A stretch of DNA of 64,000 nt, taken from NCBI GenBank assembly GCA_030267565.1, contig BRXU01000040.1:620001-684000 (forward strand), given 5' to 3'. Position 1 is the stretch's first letter, and every line of letters begins with the position of its first letter. The DNA is from Pleodorina starrii (Eukaryota > Chlorophyta > Chlorophyceae > Chlamydomonadales > Volvocaceae). A program made the position numbers and the translations under genes. A model generated the notes under the pieces. That model did not search any database. It was not told where the DNA came from and was given only the letters and a program-made list of their open reading frames with translations. Shown piece after piece: positions 19,101 through 30,505 of the stretch.

Positions 19101-22100
19101 GTTTCCGCTAACCCCCTGCCTCCCCCTCCGCCGGCCCGGCCCGCTCCTCTCCTCTCCGCAGGAGGCGCTCCCCTCCTACATGAACATGCTCAACACGCTG
19201 GATGAGACGCGCGACGAGACGGGCGCCTCGGACGACCCCTGGGCCAAATGGACCCGCGAGTGGACGGCGGAGGAGAACCGACACGGGGACGTACTCAACA
19301 AGTACCTCTACCTGTCGGGAAGGTGGGCGGGTGGGGAGGGGGGTTGGGGGGTGGGGTTGAATGGAGTACCTCGTCTTGTCGGGAAGGTGGGGCGACGACG
19401 ACGCAGCGCGGACGCGCTCGCGTCGTGTCGCGTGCCCACGTCAGCACACCTTGCGCCCTTTTCTACCTCCCAACATTGCGGCGTTTGCGGCCCCGAGTTT
19501 ATCTACCTCCCACTAGATGCCTCAGAGTTTCCTACCTCCGAAAACCGCGAGGTTCCTACCTCCAAAAACCCCGAGTTTCCTGTCTTTCCCCCCCCCCCCA
19601 CGCACACACACCCTCAGGGTGGACATGCACGCAATCGAGGTGACCATTCAGCGCCTCATCGGTAGCGGACTGGACCCCAAGCTGGAGAACAACCCCTACC
19701 TCTGCTTCGTGTACACCAGCTTCCAGGTGAGGCGGGTTGAAGGGGGGAAAGGGGAGGGGAGGGGTGGAGGGGGGAGGAGGCGACGGAGGGGGCGGGGACG
19801 GAACACGGGAGGCGTTGGATGCGGACGTCCGCGCGCGTGTGCGTGCGTGCATGCGTGTGGCGCGCGTGCGTGTGCGCGTGTGTTTCGGATGGGAGGTGTT
19901 AAGACGGGGTGCGCAGGCAGCGCCGGAGGGTTAAGAGGGGCGTGAGGTGCGGCCGGCACGGGCATGCGCATCCAGGCCGGCGGCCCCGCCAACGCCGCGC
20001 CCCCCCTTGCTGTGGCCTTTGCCCCCCTCTCCCCTTCCCCTTCGTGGCCTCTGCTGCGTCCTGAGCCGTCATCCCCGGGTGCAGTACCCACCCCGGTTTA
20101 CACCCGTGTTTCCACTCACGACCCGCCGACCTGCGCCCGACCTGCTCCTGCTCCGATCTGCTCAGCCGTTCTCATCAGCCGATCTGCTCTGACCCCTCCG
20201 CTGGCCTGACCTGGCCCGACTGCCGACCTGACCTGCCCCGACCCGACCCGACTGCTCCGCTCCGCTCTCCTCTCTGCCCCGCCCCGCAGGAGCGCGCCAC
20301 TCGCATCTCCCACGGCAACACCGCCCGCCTGGCTCAGTACCACGGCGACCTGCCGCTGGCCAAGCTGTGCGGACTGATCGCCAGTGACGAGGCGCGTCAC
20401 GAGGCGGCCTACAGCGCCATCGTGGGGGAGGTGCTGCGGAGGGACCCGGACGGGGGAGTGCTGGCCTTTGCGGACATGATGCGCAAGGTGAGGGCGAGGA
20501 AGATACAGTGTCTGTGTGTGTATGTGTGTGAATGTGTATGTGTGAGTGGTGGGGGGAGGCGGGGGGGATTGGAGTGTGGGAGCCCCAGGGCGAGGGTGCT
20601 GTGGGGGGCGAGGGTGCCGTGAGGGGGGCGGGGGAGCGATGGTGGGATGGGTGGCGGTTTAGGGTTTGCGGGGCGGTAATGTTGCCCGGCAGGTTTCGGG
20701 AAGGGGCTGCTTTGGGGGGAGGGGAGGAAGCGCGCACGGCCGGGCGGGAGGGCGGGCGTGTGTCTGTATGTGTCTCTGGCGCGTCCCTCCAACCTCTCTC
20801 CCCCCACCACCCGGCACCCACCACCCACCTCTCTCCCCGCGACTCCCCGCAACCCGACCCGACCCGACGCGACCCGACACAGGGCATCGTGATGCCAGCT
20901 CACTTTGTGGATGACGACTGGCACGGAGCCGCCAACGGCAAGGGCTCCAACCTGTTCATCGACTACGCATCGGTGGCGGACGCCATTGGGGTCTACACCA
21001 CAAACGACTATGCGAACATCGTGGAACACCTGGTGGGACAGGGAGGGAGAGAGGGAGAGCGAGGAAAAGGAGGAATGGGAGGAATGGGTGGGGGCTCAGG
21101 CCCCTGACTTCCCCGGGGGGGGTCTTGCCTGGGGGAAATCCAATCCTCCCGGGGGAAGAAGAGGGCGGTGGTGGGGATTACGAGCCGCAGCGATGGAAGG
21201 GCGGTGGTGGACCATTTGGTGGGGCGGGCCGGGATTAGGGATCAGGGCGCAGGGATCAGGGATCAGGCCCCATGGGGGGGATGACCGGGGAGGAGAAGGA
21301 GCGAGGGATGTTGGAAGGAGGAACGTTGCGCGAAGTAATCGAGGCGAGAAAACGGAGGCGGGGGTGGGTGGTTGGGTTGTGCACGATGGACACGGATGCG
21401 AGGGCGAGGAGGGGGAGTTGAAGGGTCAGGGCTCTCGTGGGGCAGGGTGCGGTGCGGTGCTTCGGCTTTCCCGTCCCTCCCCCCGCCACCCTCAAACCTT
21501 TTCCGCCCGCCACCCTCAAACCTCCCTCGTGGTCACAGGTGAAGAAGTGGGACATCGCCAACTTGCGGGTTGTGACCGGGGAGGCGGCGGAGGCGCAGGT
21601 GCGGTTGGGGTTGCGGTCGAGGGCAGGGCGGGGCGGGGCGGGGCGGACAGTCTAGGCGGGACTCATTCAGGACAGCCCTCCCCCCGTGCCCTTGGTGAGG
21701 CACCGGGGCCTACCACCACCACCACCACCACCGGCGTGGACCGTCCCGTGTTGTTGGGTGGAGATGAATCACGTGATGCGCCCCCGACGCACGTGACCCT
21801 CGCTGCGACCATTTGGGGGGGGTGGGGGCTCTCCAGTGACCCCCGTTGTCCGTCCGCCCTGCCCCTGGTCCTGTTCCCCGAAGGGGTCCTGTACCCCGCC
21901 TGGGCGCCCTGCGCCCCTAGCCCTGGGTCCTGGGATTGGGGTTCTGTGCTCGCCTAGCGCAGGATGTCCAACCCACTGTGTGCGCGTGCACCCCCCCCCC
22001 GTGCACCCTTTCGGTTTGTATGTTACGTCCTCTGCTGTTGCATTCTTACCTCGCGGTTCTTTTGCAGACGAGACGGCCTTCTTCTGTTACTATACCGTTC

Positions 22101-22311
22101 ACCGGCTCCGGCCTATACGTGCTTTAACCCCCCCCCCGGTGCCCCCACGTGTGTCCTCCTCCTCCTTCAGGCCTTCCTGATGAAGCACAGCGAGCGCATC
22201 CGGCGCCTGGCGGACATTCAGATGGAGCGCCGCCTGCGGGACCGCAAGCGCGGCAAGACGCGCACCGCCGCCTTCAGCTGGATCTTCAAGCGTGAGGTGG
22301 CGCTGGGATGA
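16141..22311 (+). CDS. FAB2: Plastid acyl-ACP (stearoyl-ACP) Delta-9 desaturase
   Basis: Soluble stromal di-iron desaturase that turns stearoyl-ACP into oleoyl-ACP using ferredoxin and O2. Exons: 16141-16712, 17807-17885, 18638-18715, 19162-19322, 19618-19726, 20290-20487, 20883-21032, 21539-21598 and 22171-22311 (TGA); 515 residues. All six expected iron ligands are present: Glu in GDMVTEEALPSY, Glu and His in EENRHGD, Glu in [14 protein letters not shown], and Glu and His in DEARHEAA. The C-terminus [12 protein letters not shown] matches the plant FSWIF end. The family is usually about 390 residues; the surplus is an N-terminal Ala/Ser/Pro-rich stretch of about 150 residues that must include the transit peptide. 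The first ATG in frame was taken as start; Met at 16207 is an alternative. The second intron uses a GC donor (17886). The neighbouring monooxygenase is divergent. Confidence 0.93.
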
Positions 22312-22869
22312 GGCGGGGAGGGAAACGGGGGCGCCTTGGGCAGGCAAGGGGGGCGGGGGCGCGCCTTGGAGGGGTGGTGGCTGCCGGACACGGGGCACTT
22401 GGCGGTGACCCGGATGGGAGAGTGAGGCGGCGGCGTTGGAAGGGGCGGAGTGGCGCCAGGCCCGTCGTGCTTGTTGATTGTCTGTCTGTCTGTTTGTTTT
22501 CTGTTTGTCTGTTTGTTGTGCATGTGTGTGTGTGTCCAGCCGCGCGTGAATTGCACAACTGCCGTAAAGGCCGGAATCCTGGACAGACGGACAGGCGGGC
22601 GGGCGGGCAGGCTGCATGCCGCGCCGCGCGCATTCGCTGTGCGCGCGCCAGGCGTCCTTGTTTCACGCCCGCCGCGCCGTGGCTTTTTCTGCGCGGGCGC
22701 CGGCGTAGTGACGTGGCCGCGTAAGAGGCGGCGGCGAGGAAGGAAGGCGGAAGGCGGAGGGAAGGGAGGCGGCCGGAGAGGGGTTCGGAAGAGAGCTGTG
22801 CTGACCCGGGTGTGGTTTCTGGCGGCGCGTGGCCCCCAGGCGAGAGAGCCGGGCGCCCTCCCGCCCACC

Positions 22870-22936
22870 CTCCTTCACCCTCCTTCACCCTCCTTCACCC
22901 TCCTTCACCCTCCTTCACCCTCCTTCACCCTCCTTC
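22870..22936. repeat. 10-bp minisatellite
   Basis: Six to seven tandem copies of TCCTTCACCC, nearly perfect, lie in the 3' flank of the desaturase. Confidence 0.9.
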
Positions 22937-23156
22937 CCCCGCCTGGGGGGGGGTGAGCCATGTTTCGGTGGTGCAGAGGTGCCGGCGCTGGGCCCTTGAG
23001 TGGTGGTGGTGGCCGACGTTGGCGGCAGAGGCATTCCGCCGCGGCGCCAAAGCACCTGGCAAAGCACCTGGCAATGGACTGCGCTCGGGTTCCGTGGCCA
23101 CGCGTCACACCCGGGTCAGGGGCCTGGTCCGGGGGAGGGCCCGCGCTCGATGTGTT

Positions 23157-23161
23157 TGTAA
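23157..23161 (+). terminator. TGTAA polyadenylation signal, desaturase gene
   Basis: TGTAA on the plus strand, 846 nt past the desaturase stop. That distance is normal for a volvocine 3' UTR, and it was the first such motif noticed downstream. Confidence 0.4.
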
Positions 23162-26100
23162 TTTCAGTCGCAGTTTAGTTTGTTTTCTGTTTGATTTAAA
23201 GAGAGGGAGAGCGCGAGAGGGCGAGGGTGCGTTTTTGCGGAGCGCGGCGATTGCGGCGGGAACAGCGCACAGGCACAGACAGGTCTGGATGCACCGCACG
23301 GGCGCGGAATGTGACCTTTGGAGAACCTCCGTGCGAGTTTCGGTGTGTGGGGAGCAAGGAAGGATGGTGGGTTGGTTGGAGGGTTGGAGGGCGTGGATTG
23401 CGGTTTTGCGGAGGAGTGGAAATCATGCCGGCTGGGATGGGATGGGGTGGGGCTGGCTAGCTGCAGCGTATGCTGGCCGTCACTGGTCGTTGTTGTATGG
23501 CCCTTGGCCCTGTCCAAAGTTACAGTATGCGTGCGAGAGGCAGTACGGCATGTGCCATGTACAGGCGGGCGAGGAAGTGGGGCGTCCCGCCGGATGTGTC
23601 ATGCCGGTGGGGCAAGTGGGGCCTGGCGGAGGGGCGGGGTCGTTGCCGATAAGAGGCGGTTGGCGGCGCCCCGCTGTGCCCATGCAGGTGTATTTGCATC
23701 TCCACCACCCTGTTCCCTCGCTGGTTCTTACTGACCCGTACTGCTTTGTACCGTACCATATCGTACCGTACGTCTCTGGAGATACGGGGATGTAGTGAGA
23801 GCGAGAGAGCCGATGGACGCGTTGCGGCGCCGAGGGAGGGAAACGTTTTGTTTGAAGGAGAAGCAGGCACCCTAAAGAAGAATTCCTTTCCATCCTTTTA
23901 CTGTTATTATTTTGTATATCGTACGACGCGGTGCTGTGTGGTGTACGGCACGTCTACATACAGCACGGCGCTGTACGGAAAAAAGTTGAAGTCCGCGGCA
24001 GGAACGGGGTCGGTTACAAGGTCTGGCACCGTTTGGCGCTCCGTGGCTCGAGCCGAGCCACGCGTGGGGGCGTTCCGGAATCTGTGGTTCTTCTCACGCC
24101 GAGTCGTGTCCCCTGACCGACATAGCGGCCGTAGCTGGTCGGCGGCGTGCTGCGTGTCGGGGGTTGCGTGGCCCCCAGCGGGACTTGCCGCACCCGTGTT
24201 GTATGAGGGCCGGCGGCCCCTCCCGTCCCGAGTCGGTGCCCTGCCCTGCCCCCCAGCAGCAGGGGGCCAAGAGACTGTGCGCCTGGTAATCAGTGTCGAG
24301 AGGACTGGGGGGCGGCTGGGCGATCTGGTTTATTTCGTTGGGCCATGTTTGGTGCGGCGTGGTCTGCGGCCTGTGAGCGGTATGGATCGCGCGGGGGCGG
24401 GTGTGCAGGGGAACACGCATGCGCCCTCCCCCTTTGTCGCCGCGTGCCTGTCTCTCACACACACGGCGAGTCACGAATCAATGAGAAAGCCGCGATCCCG
24501 TGTCCGGGCTCGGTGCCCGTTTCGTTGCATTTGCCGGCGGCGGAGGAGGTGAGAGGGACAAGCTGCTTTTTGGTTGCCTGGAATGAGGAGGGACGCCTGC
24601 TATGTTGTGGTGGTGTGTTCAGTAGCTGTCGGTTGTGGTAGTTGTCACTTGTTGTGGTAGTTGTCACGTGTTGTGGTAGTTGATCATGGGTGCGGTCGGA
24701 TGGCGGGTGTCCGATGTGTCCGATGTTTGGCAGGGTTCGGTGCGGACAGGCCTCTCTCGACACGCGGTGGCACGTTCGCAGCCCCACTGGTTGGTTTGCG
24801 GCTGCCAGCGGCATTCGGGGTGTGTGTACGATCGCGCGGAGCTGCATCCAGCGTTGTCGTACGGTGATTTCATGGTGAAGAAAAGCAGCAGGACGCGCCG
24901 AGCACAGGCGCGGCGAGGAATTGAAAGCGGGCATCCTGGCAAATCGTGTAACTGCGGCGAAACTGACGTCGGCGTGTCGCTCTCTCATGGCGCTCCCGGC
25001 CCCGCCTTTCCCACCCGAGGTCGTTGACTCAGTGTGGGTACCAAACCCTCCGAAGAATTGTTAAAGAGGTGTAGAGCCAGAAAATAACAATGAGGCCGAC
25101 TGCCTGCGACTTTTAATGGCCGCAATAAGTACCGCTAAACCGCTAAACAAAACGATACTGACGACAAAACAAACACCAAATCAGTGCTCCGCAGATGCGC
25201 TGTACAACTGCCGTACTAAGTCACCCGTACCAACGACCCTAGAGCTAACAACTCCCTATCGAAGGTCTCCCACAACAAGCAAGCTTGCCTCCCCTTGCGC
25301 CACAAACCGCAACTTTGGAGGACAACCCAAAACCCAAAACCCAAAATAACAATTGTGCACCCCGGATGGGGACATTGCACGGCCACACACAAACAGGCGC
25401 ACCAACAGACCGGGCAGCAGCACAACTCGCGGGCTGCTGCAACCGGAAGGGCACACCGTCCCCATACGCCGAAGTAACAAGGCCGAGAACTAACAGGGCC
25501 CTTAAAGAATGAATTTTATTCGTTGTTGTTCTGTCCTGATGAGTGCGAAGGAGCACGAGCGGATGAGACCCAGCATGTCAACACCCCCGCGTAGGATCAG
25601 GTGAGCAGCCGATAGGCACGGGCGGGCAATTGCAAACGCACATGCTCAGCCGAGCGCACTCGAATATGAATATATATGATACACAGCAACGAATGGCATG
25701 TCTCAGCTTCAGCTTCACAGTGCAATGCACTCCATGCCACTCCATGAATGCACCCCCTGCATGAATGTACCCCCCCACGTCATCGCCACCAGCATCATTT
25801 TGCTTGCGAAACCCGCAAGACCCCATTGCCTGCCACGGCACGCGGTGCCGACGTCGCCAGCTCGCCGTCTCCCGTCATTTAGAGAGAGAGTGTGCGAGAG
25901 TGTGAGTGAGTAACTCAGAGGGAATCACCCTCAGAGGGAACATCCCGAGCGCTCTGCCCCCACCTGCTGCCGGCCGCACCGCGCGCATACATGCTGCGTT
26001 GCAACAGGTGCCGTCTCCTCCCAGGGCGACCGCCCAGCTGACCACCCGGCCGAGTCGCCGACGTGGCAAACTGACAATCGGCTAGGTACTAAGAGCACAC

Positions 26101-26807
26101 AGAACACGCAGAGCCAGCCATATGCCTGCCTTGGACGTGGCCTCGAGCCGTGAAAAGCACGGCCACTAGCAACAATCTGCGTCCTCCTGCAAGCTACGGT
26201 ATGCATGACCACCATAACGTCTATTCGGCTATCCGCCTGTCGCCGCGGCTCCTGCGCTCTCGGAAGTCTGTCTGTCATCGCTCGATCGCTACTGGACATG
26301 CTTGTTTCCTTAAGGGGCCGCTTCACATTGGGGCCGTCCCACCATGACCCCGACGCCCCGCCTGTAGCTCACTAAAACCCACCACCACCACGCACCACCA
26401 CCACCACCGCCACCGCCACCATCACCAGCACAAAAACAACAACTGGAGCGCTGCCGCAGGTATGCGCCCCAAAGACAGTAACAATAACCTGATGATGTGC
26501 ACAGCTGATACCCGCGGCTGAAATCTTCGGGCGATGTTTTTCATGCACGGCACCCCTCCTCCATCCGTTCGGGTCCGCACCCCGCCGCGCCTCGGCAGCT
26601 TCTTCCCAAAAGCAGCGCAGCGCAGCGACGCTCCCTCTTCCGCCTTCTCGGCCCATCTCGACGCCCAACAAACAACAGCGGGCACACGATCTGGGCCCAG
26701 ATTTCAACGGGCACCGACTTCCAGCTCCGCGACCAGTCCAGAACCAACTCCCAAAGGCACCCTAACGCGACACAGTCGGTGCACAGCTCAGTCCCCCTCT
26801 AGGTATT

Positions 26808-26812
26808 TTACA
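26808..26812 (-). terminator. TGTAA polyadenylation signal, BTB gene
   Basis: TGTAA on the minus strand, about 350 nt past the stop of the BTB gene. Confidence 0.45.
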
Positions 26813-27163
26813 CAGGTTCATATCTGCCCCCCCAATCCGCCGGAAACCCCCCTCGATGACACCGCCGCACTCCGCACTACCCACATCATCACCGCCTACC
26901 CGGCTGATGTTTCGATGTCTGCCCCCTCAAAAGTCAAAACACGCCGCAGCCGCAGCTTGCGCTGCTGCTCCCTTCGTGACATCAGACGACGGCCAGGCCA
27001 CGAGACACGGAGACACGGGGACACGGGGACACACGCCCGCCAGTCAGTGCACATCCATCCGCTTCCGGTACATCGCCCCGCCCATGGCACTCGACCGCCC
27101 CCCCACGTCCCACCTCCTCTCGGCTCTCATCACGGCCCCTCCACTCTCACGGCCCCTCCACTC

Positions 27164-29023
27164 TCACGCCCCCTCCACAAGCTCCCGCAGCAGCCCAGCC
27201 GCCAGGTCGGGTTGCCTCTCCACCAACTCCCCCATATCCACATACCGACGGTTGCGCAGCAGGTAGGCCTTGCACTGCAGCGCCAGCTCGTCCAGGCCGT
27301 ACTGCTCGGCCCACATCAGGTCGGAGATCACCGTCGCGGGCGTCACCGTGGCCAGCAGCCACTCCTGCAGCCGCTCGGTGCAGCTCGCCGGCAGCAGCAG
27401 CCGCCTCGCCAGCGCCGCGGCGGGCCAAAGCAGCTCCTCGGGGACAAACATCTCGCCCGTGTAGAGGTACGTCAGCAGCCAGGCGAGGGCGTCTGGGTCA
27501 GCGTCCGGCAGGGACACCTCCGCCGCGCCGCTGTCCGTGAAGCCGCTCTCCGGATCCAGCAGCCGCTTGAAGTACTCGCTCTGAACCTTGAGGACGTGGC
27601 GGTGGACTGTGAAGCGAGCCGCGCCGCCCGCCGTGACGGTGACGAGATGTGGCAATGCGCCCCCTGCGGAGCTGACCGTGCTGCCGCTGCCGCTGCAGCT
27701 GGCGGCGGCGGCGGCGGCGGCGCCGTCACTGGCATCGGCGGCGGCACCGGCACTGCCGGCGGCGGCGGCACCGGCACTGCCAGCGGCGGCGGCAGTGTCA
27801 CTGCCAGCGGCAGCGACGGGGGGTCGAGCCGATGGCGAGGTGATGGCTTTGTGCAAATCTGCAGCCATCGGGCTGGGATGCAGCGGCCGGGGGCAGCACC
27901 TGACATTGCGGCCGCCTAGGGCGGGGGTGCTGGGCCCCGGGCGGGGTTGCCCTCGGATAATGCGGATATTGCAGGAGCCGACGGCCAGGTCGCCGCCCGG
28001 CAGCACACAGAGGCACGTCGGAGTGAGCTTGTCACTCTCTGTCGGCCTTGCGGCAGTCCTGACGGCGACAGTGCTGACGAAGCAATCTGGATCCATGATT
28101 CTGAGTGTGAAGCCGTCTAGGATGAACAACTGGCGGTCGGCGCCGGCCAGGAGGGAGGTGATCCCGGTGAAGCGCGCCGCGGCACCCGCGCCATCCTGCT
28201 CGCCATCCTGCGCGCCAGCCGTCTCCGCCCAGTCCCCAGCGACCAAGTGCACAAACGCGGCCTTCCGCCTGCCACTGAACATGCCGCCGCGGCTCCTTGC
28301 TGCCTTGCTGCTGTTGGCGTTGGTAGTGTTGCTGCTGTTGCCGCTGCTGGGTGATTTGCCGATGAGGCAAACCGCCTTCTGCGTCGCCGCCATCAGGACG
28401 TGCGCAGCGCCATCATAGGCCAGTCCGACCCAGTGGCAATCGCCTTCGGGCCAAGAGTCGGGCAGCGTCTCAATCCGGCGGCTAGCGAGGTCGAGCTTGC
28501 GGATGCGGTCACCGTCAGCCACGTAAACGCTGCCCAGGCCGTCGGGCGCAAGGGCTGAGATGCTGAGGAAGCGGGCCGCCGCACCGCGGCCGTCTCCACC
28601 GCTGCCGCAGCTCCGCCCCGTGTACTGGTTGCCGGCGATCAGGCGGATACCGTTGCTGCGATCGAGCTCAAGGATAGCGGTCCTGTTGACGACAAACAGG
28701 ACGCAGTCGGTGGTAGGCTCGTAGACTGGGCAGCTGGCGCCGCTGAAAGGAAGGGACGGCGTTACCGGTATTTGCGAGAACATGCAGGCGGAGCTGGCAT
28801 CCCCATCGGCGACGTTGCAATTGACGAGCTTCTTAATGCCGGTGCTGTGGAACACTAGCGTTTCGGGCGCAGGCACACGTCCGCTTGCAGCAGCGGAGCT
28901 CTTCTGATTGTCGGCACTGCTGCTGCCATTGCTGCTGCTGCTGCTGCTGTTACTGCTGTCGGACCGCACCACGATACCTGTGACTGTGAAGTTGGTGTGT
29001 ACTGTCCGGTGCCACGTGTACAT
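27164..29023 (-). CDS. NHL-like propeller plus BTB/POZ domain protein
   Basis: One uninterrupted 619-residue frame. Residues about 100-360 hold recurring blade-like motifs: ALAPDGLGSVYVADGDRIRKL, LLAGADRQLFILDGFTLRIMD and CVLPGGDLAVGSCNIRII. These resemble NHL or SMP-30-type beta-propellers. Residues about 455-560 form a BTB/POZ domain (VHRHVLKVQSEYFKRLLD, LLTYLYTGEM), followed by a BACK-like helical tail (ISDLMWAEQYGLDELALQCKAYLL). BTB proteins commonly link substrates to Cullin-3 ubiquitin ligases; such a role here is inference. An Ala/Gly/Ser linker joins the two domains. Unlike its neighbours the gene has no intron. The start is the first Met of the frame (MYTWHRTVHT). BTB/propeller proteins of this type form a large family in volvocine algae. 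Its true partner is unknown. Confidence 0.8.
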   Translation of the reverse strand: MYTWHRTVHTNFTVTGIVVRSDSSNSSSSSSNGSSSADNQKSSAAASGRVPAPETLVFHSTGIKKLVNCNVADGDASSACMFSQIPVTPSLPFSGASCPVYEPTTDCVLFVVNRTAILELDRSNGIRLIAGNQYTGRSCGSGGDGRGAAARFLSISALAPDGLGSVYVADGDRIRKLDLASRRIETLPDSWPEGDCHWVGLAYDGAAHVLMAATQKAVCLIGKSPSSGNSSNTTNANSSKAARSRGGMFSGRRKAAFVHLVAGDWAETAGAQDGEQDGAGAAARFTGITSLLAGADRQLFILDGFTLRIMDPDCFVSTVAVRTAARPTESDKLTPTCLCVLPGGDLAVGSCNIRIIRGQPRPGPSTPALGGRNVRCCPRPLHPSPMAADLHKAITSPSARPPVAAAGSDTAAAAGSAGAAAAGSAGAAADASDGAAAAAAASCSGSGSTVSSAGGALPHLVTVTAGGAARFTVHRHVLKVQSEYFKRLLDPESGFTDSGAAEVSLPDADPDALAWLLTYLYTGEMFVPEELLWPAAALARRLLLPASCTERLQEWLLATVTPATVISDLMWAEQYGLDELALQCKAYLLRNRRYVDMGELVERQPDLAAGLLRELVEGA

Positions 29024-30505
29024 GGCAGATAAGGGAAGGAAGGATCGCCCAAGCTATCGAGAGCTGAGGCCCGAAGACAGGGCTTCAACTGTATTCGTGA
29101 GGTTTAACTAGGCACTGGCGTCGCTGGGCAACTCCTCAGATAGCGGTCGTTGAGATCTGTGAACCAGGCACCAACAGCCCAATTACTATCAAAACCGCAG
29201 CAATAAATGCCTTGTACAAATCACACCTGAGGTCGTGATGCGGTGCGGAATTGCGGAAGCGAAGTTGTCCCGGCTACCCGGCAACTGTTTTACGACAAGT
29301 AAGGTAACCAATAGGCCCACGTCCTCAGGGCCTCAAATTTAGGCTCTTGGCACGTTGCTAAATATTTTATTTTATTGCAAGCGTCATAACTCATTTTTCC
29401 GCGGCTTGCTCCCGTGAGCCTTTGAACCCGTGACGCCGTGTGCCTGTGACGCCGATACGATGTTACGACACAAGAACGGCGGTCAGCAGTCAGACAATCA
29501 CCATACACAATGGAGGTCTTCTGTGTAGCCGTTGTCCGGGTAAGGTAGTGGGGTGGTCGCACGGGCAGGAGACGAGTGTGGATCGCAGGCAACCTTCGCA
29601 GTGTATGTGGCCAGCAGAGGCCGTTACAGGCCTCGCGTGTTTTTAGCAAACACGATTCGAGAGTAGCATGGAACCGTTGGGGTGTCTTATCCGTCGCACC
29701 GGACGCCAGGCGGTAACGCCAAGCATTCGTACGCGCCTTTAGCCATGACTCCGGAAAGGAACACGCCACGCCACAAGGACATCGGGTGCACCGCACCCGA
29801 AGCCCGACAGTCTGCAAGCTGCACCTCGGCACCCAGCAGGGGGCACCCAACAACCACACTGCTTCGCTCCGCACTTCGCAGCGTTGCATCCGACCAATGC
29901 CAGGAACACCGCTAGGCAAACGGCAGCGCTAGTTGGCTGTGCTGCAGTCGCGTGACAGCTAATCCCTGCTAATCAGAGCCTCGGCACGCAGGCGCACATA
30001 CACGAGCACGGCGTGCTCCGCTTGGAGATAGAGGCGCGCGTGTGGATGCATGCACAGGTGTACCGTATGTTGGGGGCGCCCTGCAGTACGGAATGTTGTA
30101 GCCGTTGAGGCCACGCGGGTTGGTGCTGGCAAATGTAGCGTTTATCTAGGCGGCTGGCGGTCTCAGGGATGGTGCAGGACACCAGCAGTTGCATCTCGAT
30201 GTGGGCCGTGAAGGGAGCCGCATCGTCCCGCATACATACAAGTCGGCGGCGTCGCAGCGAGCGGGTGTGGGCCTTGTAGTGTGCGTTCGGGTCTTATCGA
30301 CTGCCATATGTGGATACGGCCGTTGTCCTTGCACGTGATGGCACACGTGCAAACGAACGTCATCTGACAGCAGTCGCTACACAACGAAGGCGTCCCGCAC
30401 AGACGCCCAAAACGCCTTTGTCGCCGCCATGTGCACCGACGGCAGTAGTGGGGACGCCGTTTGCATATGGGTAGGGATTCCCGTGTCATGCCTCACCGCC
30501 CCCTG
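29024..30505. other. Intergenic region
   Basis: No gene is recognised. It lies upstream of the BTB gene and downstream of the HMG-box-like gene, both on the minus strand. The first part is relatively AT-rich. A minus-strand TGTAA near 29621 could serve the upstream gene. Confidence 0.4.

Larger units (their letters stand above)
22312..27163. other. Convergent intergenic region
   Basis: No gene is recognised between the stops of the desaturase (+) and the BTB gene (-). The region contains a 10-bp tandem repeat (22870-22936), GTAC/CGTACGG-rich stretches (23745-23775, 23925-23985), a run of three CCCAAAA-type units near 25326-25346 and a CAC/ACC tract near 26377-26422. The longest open frame (23746-24552, +) has no family resemblance. 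Confidence 0.5.

Noticed and set aside
23746..24552. 268-codon plus-strand frame after the desaturase
   Set aside because: Low-complexity, CGTAC-rich DNA with no recognisable motif; most likely a chance frame in GC-rich sequence.
25326..25346. Three CCCAAAA-type units resembling telomere sequence
   Set aside because: The Chlamydomonas-type telomere is TTTTAGGG; the unit here is one base short and there are only three copies.
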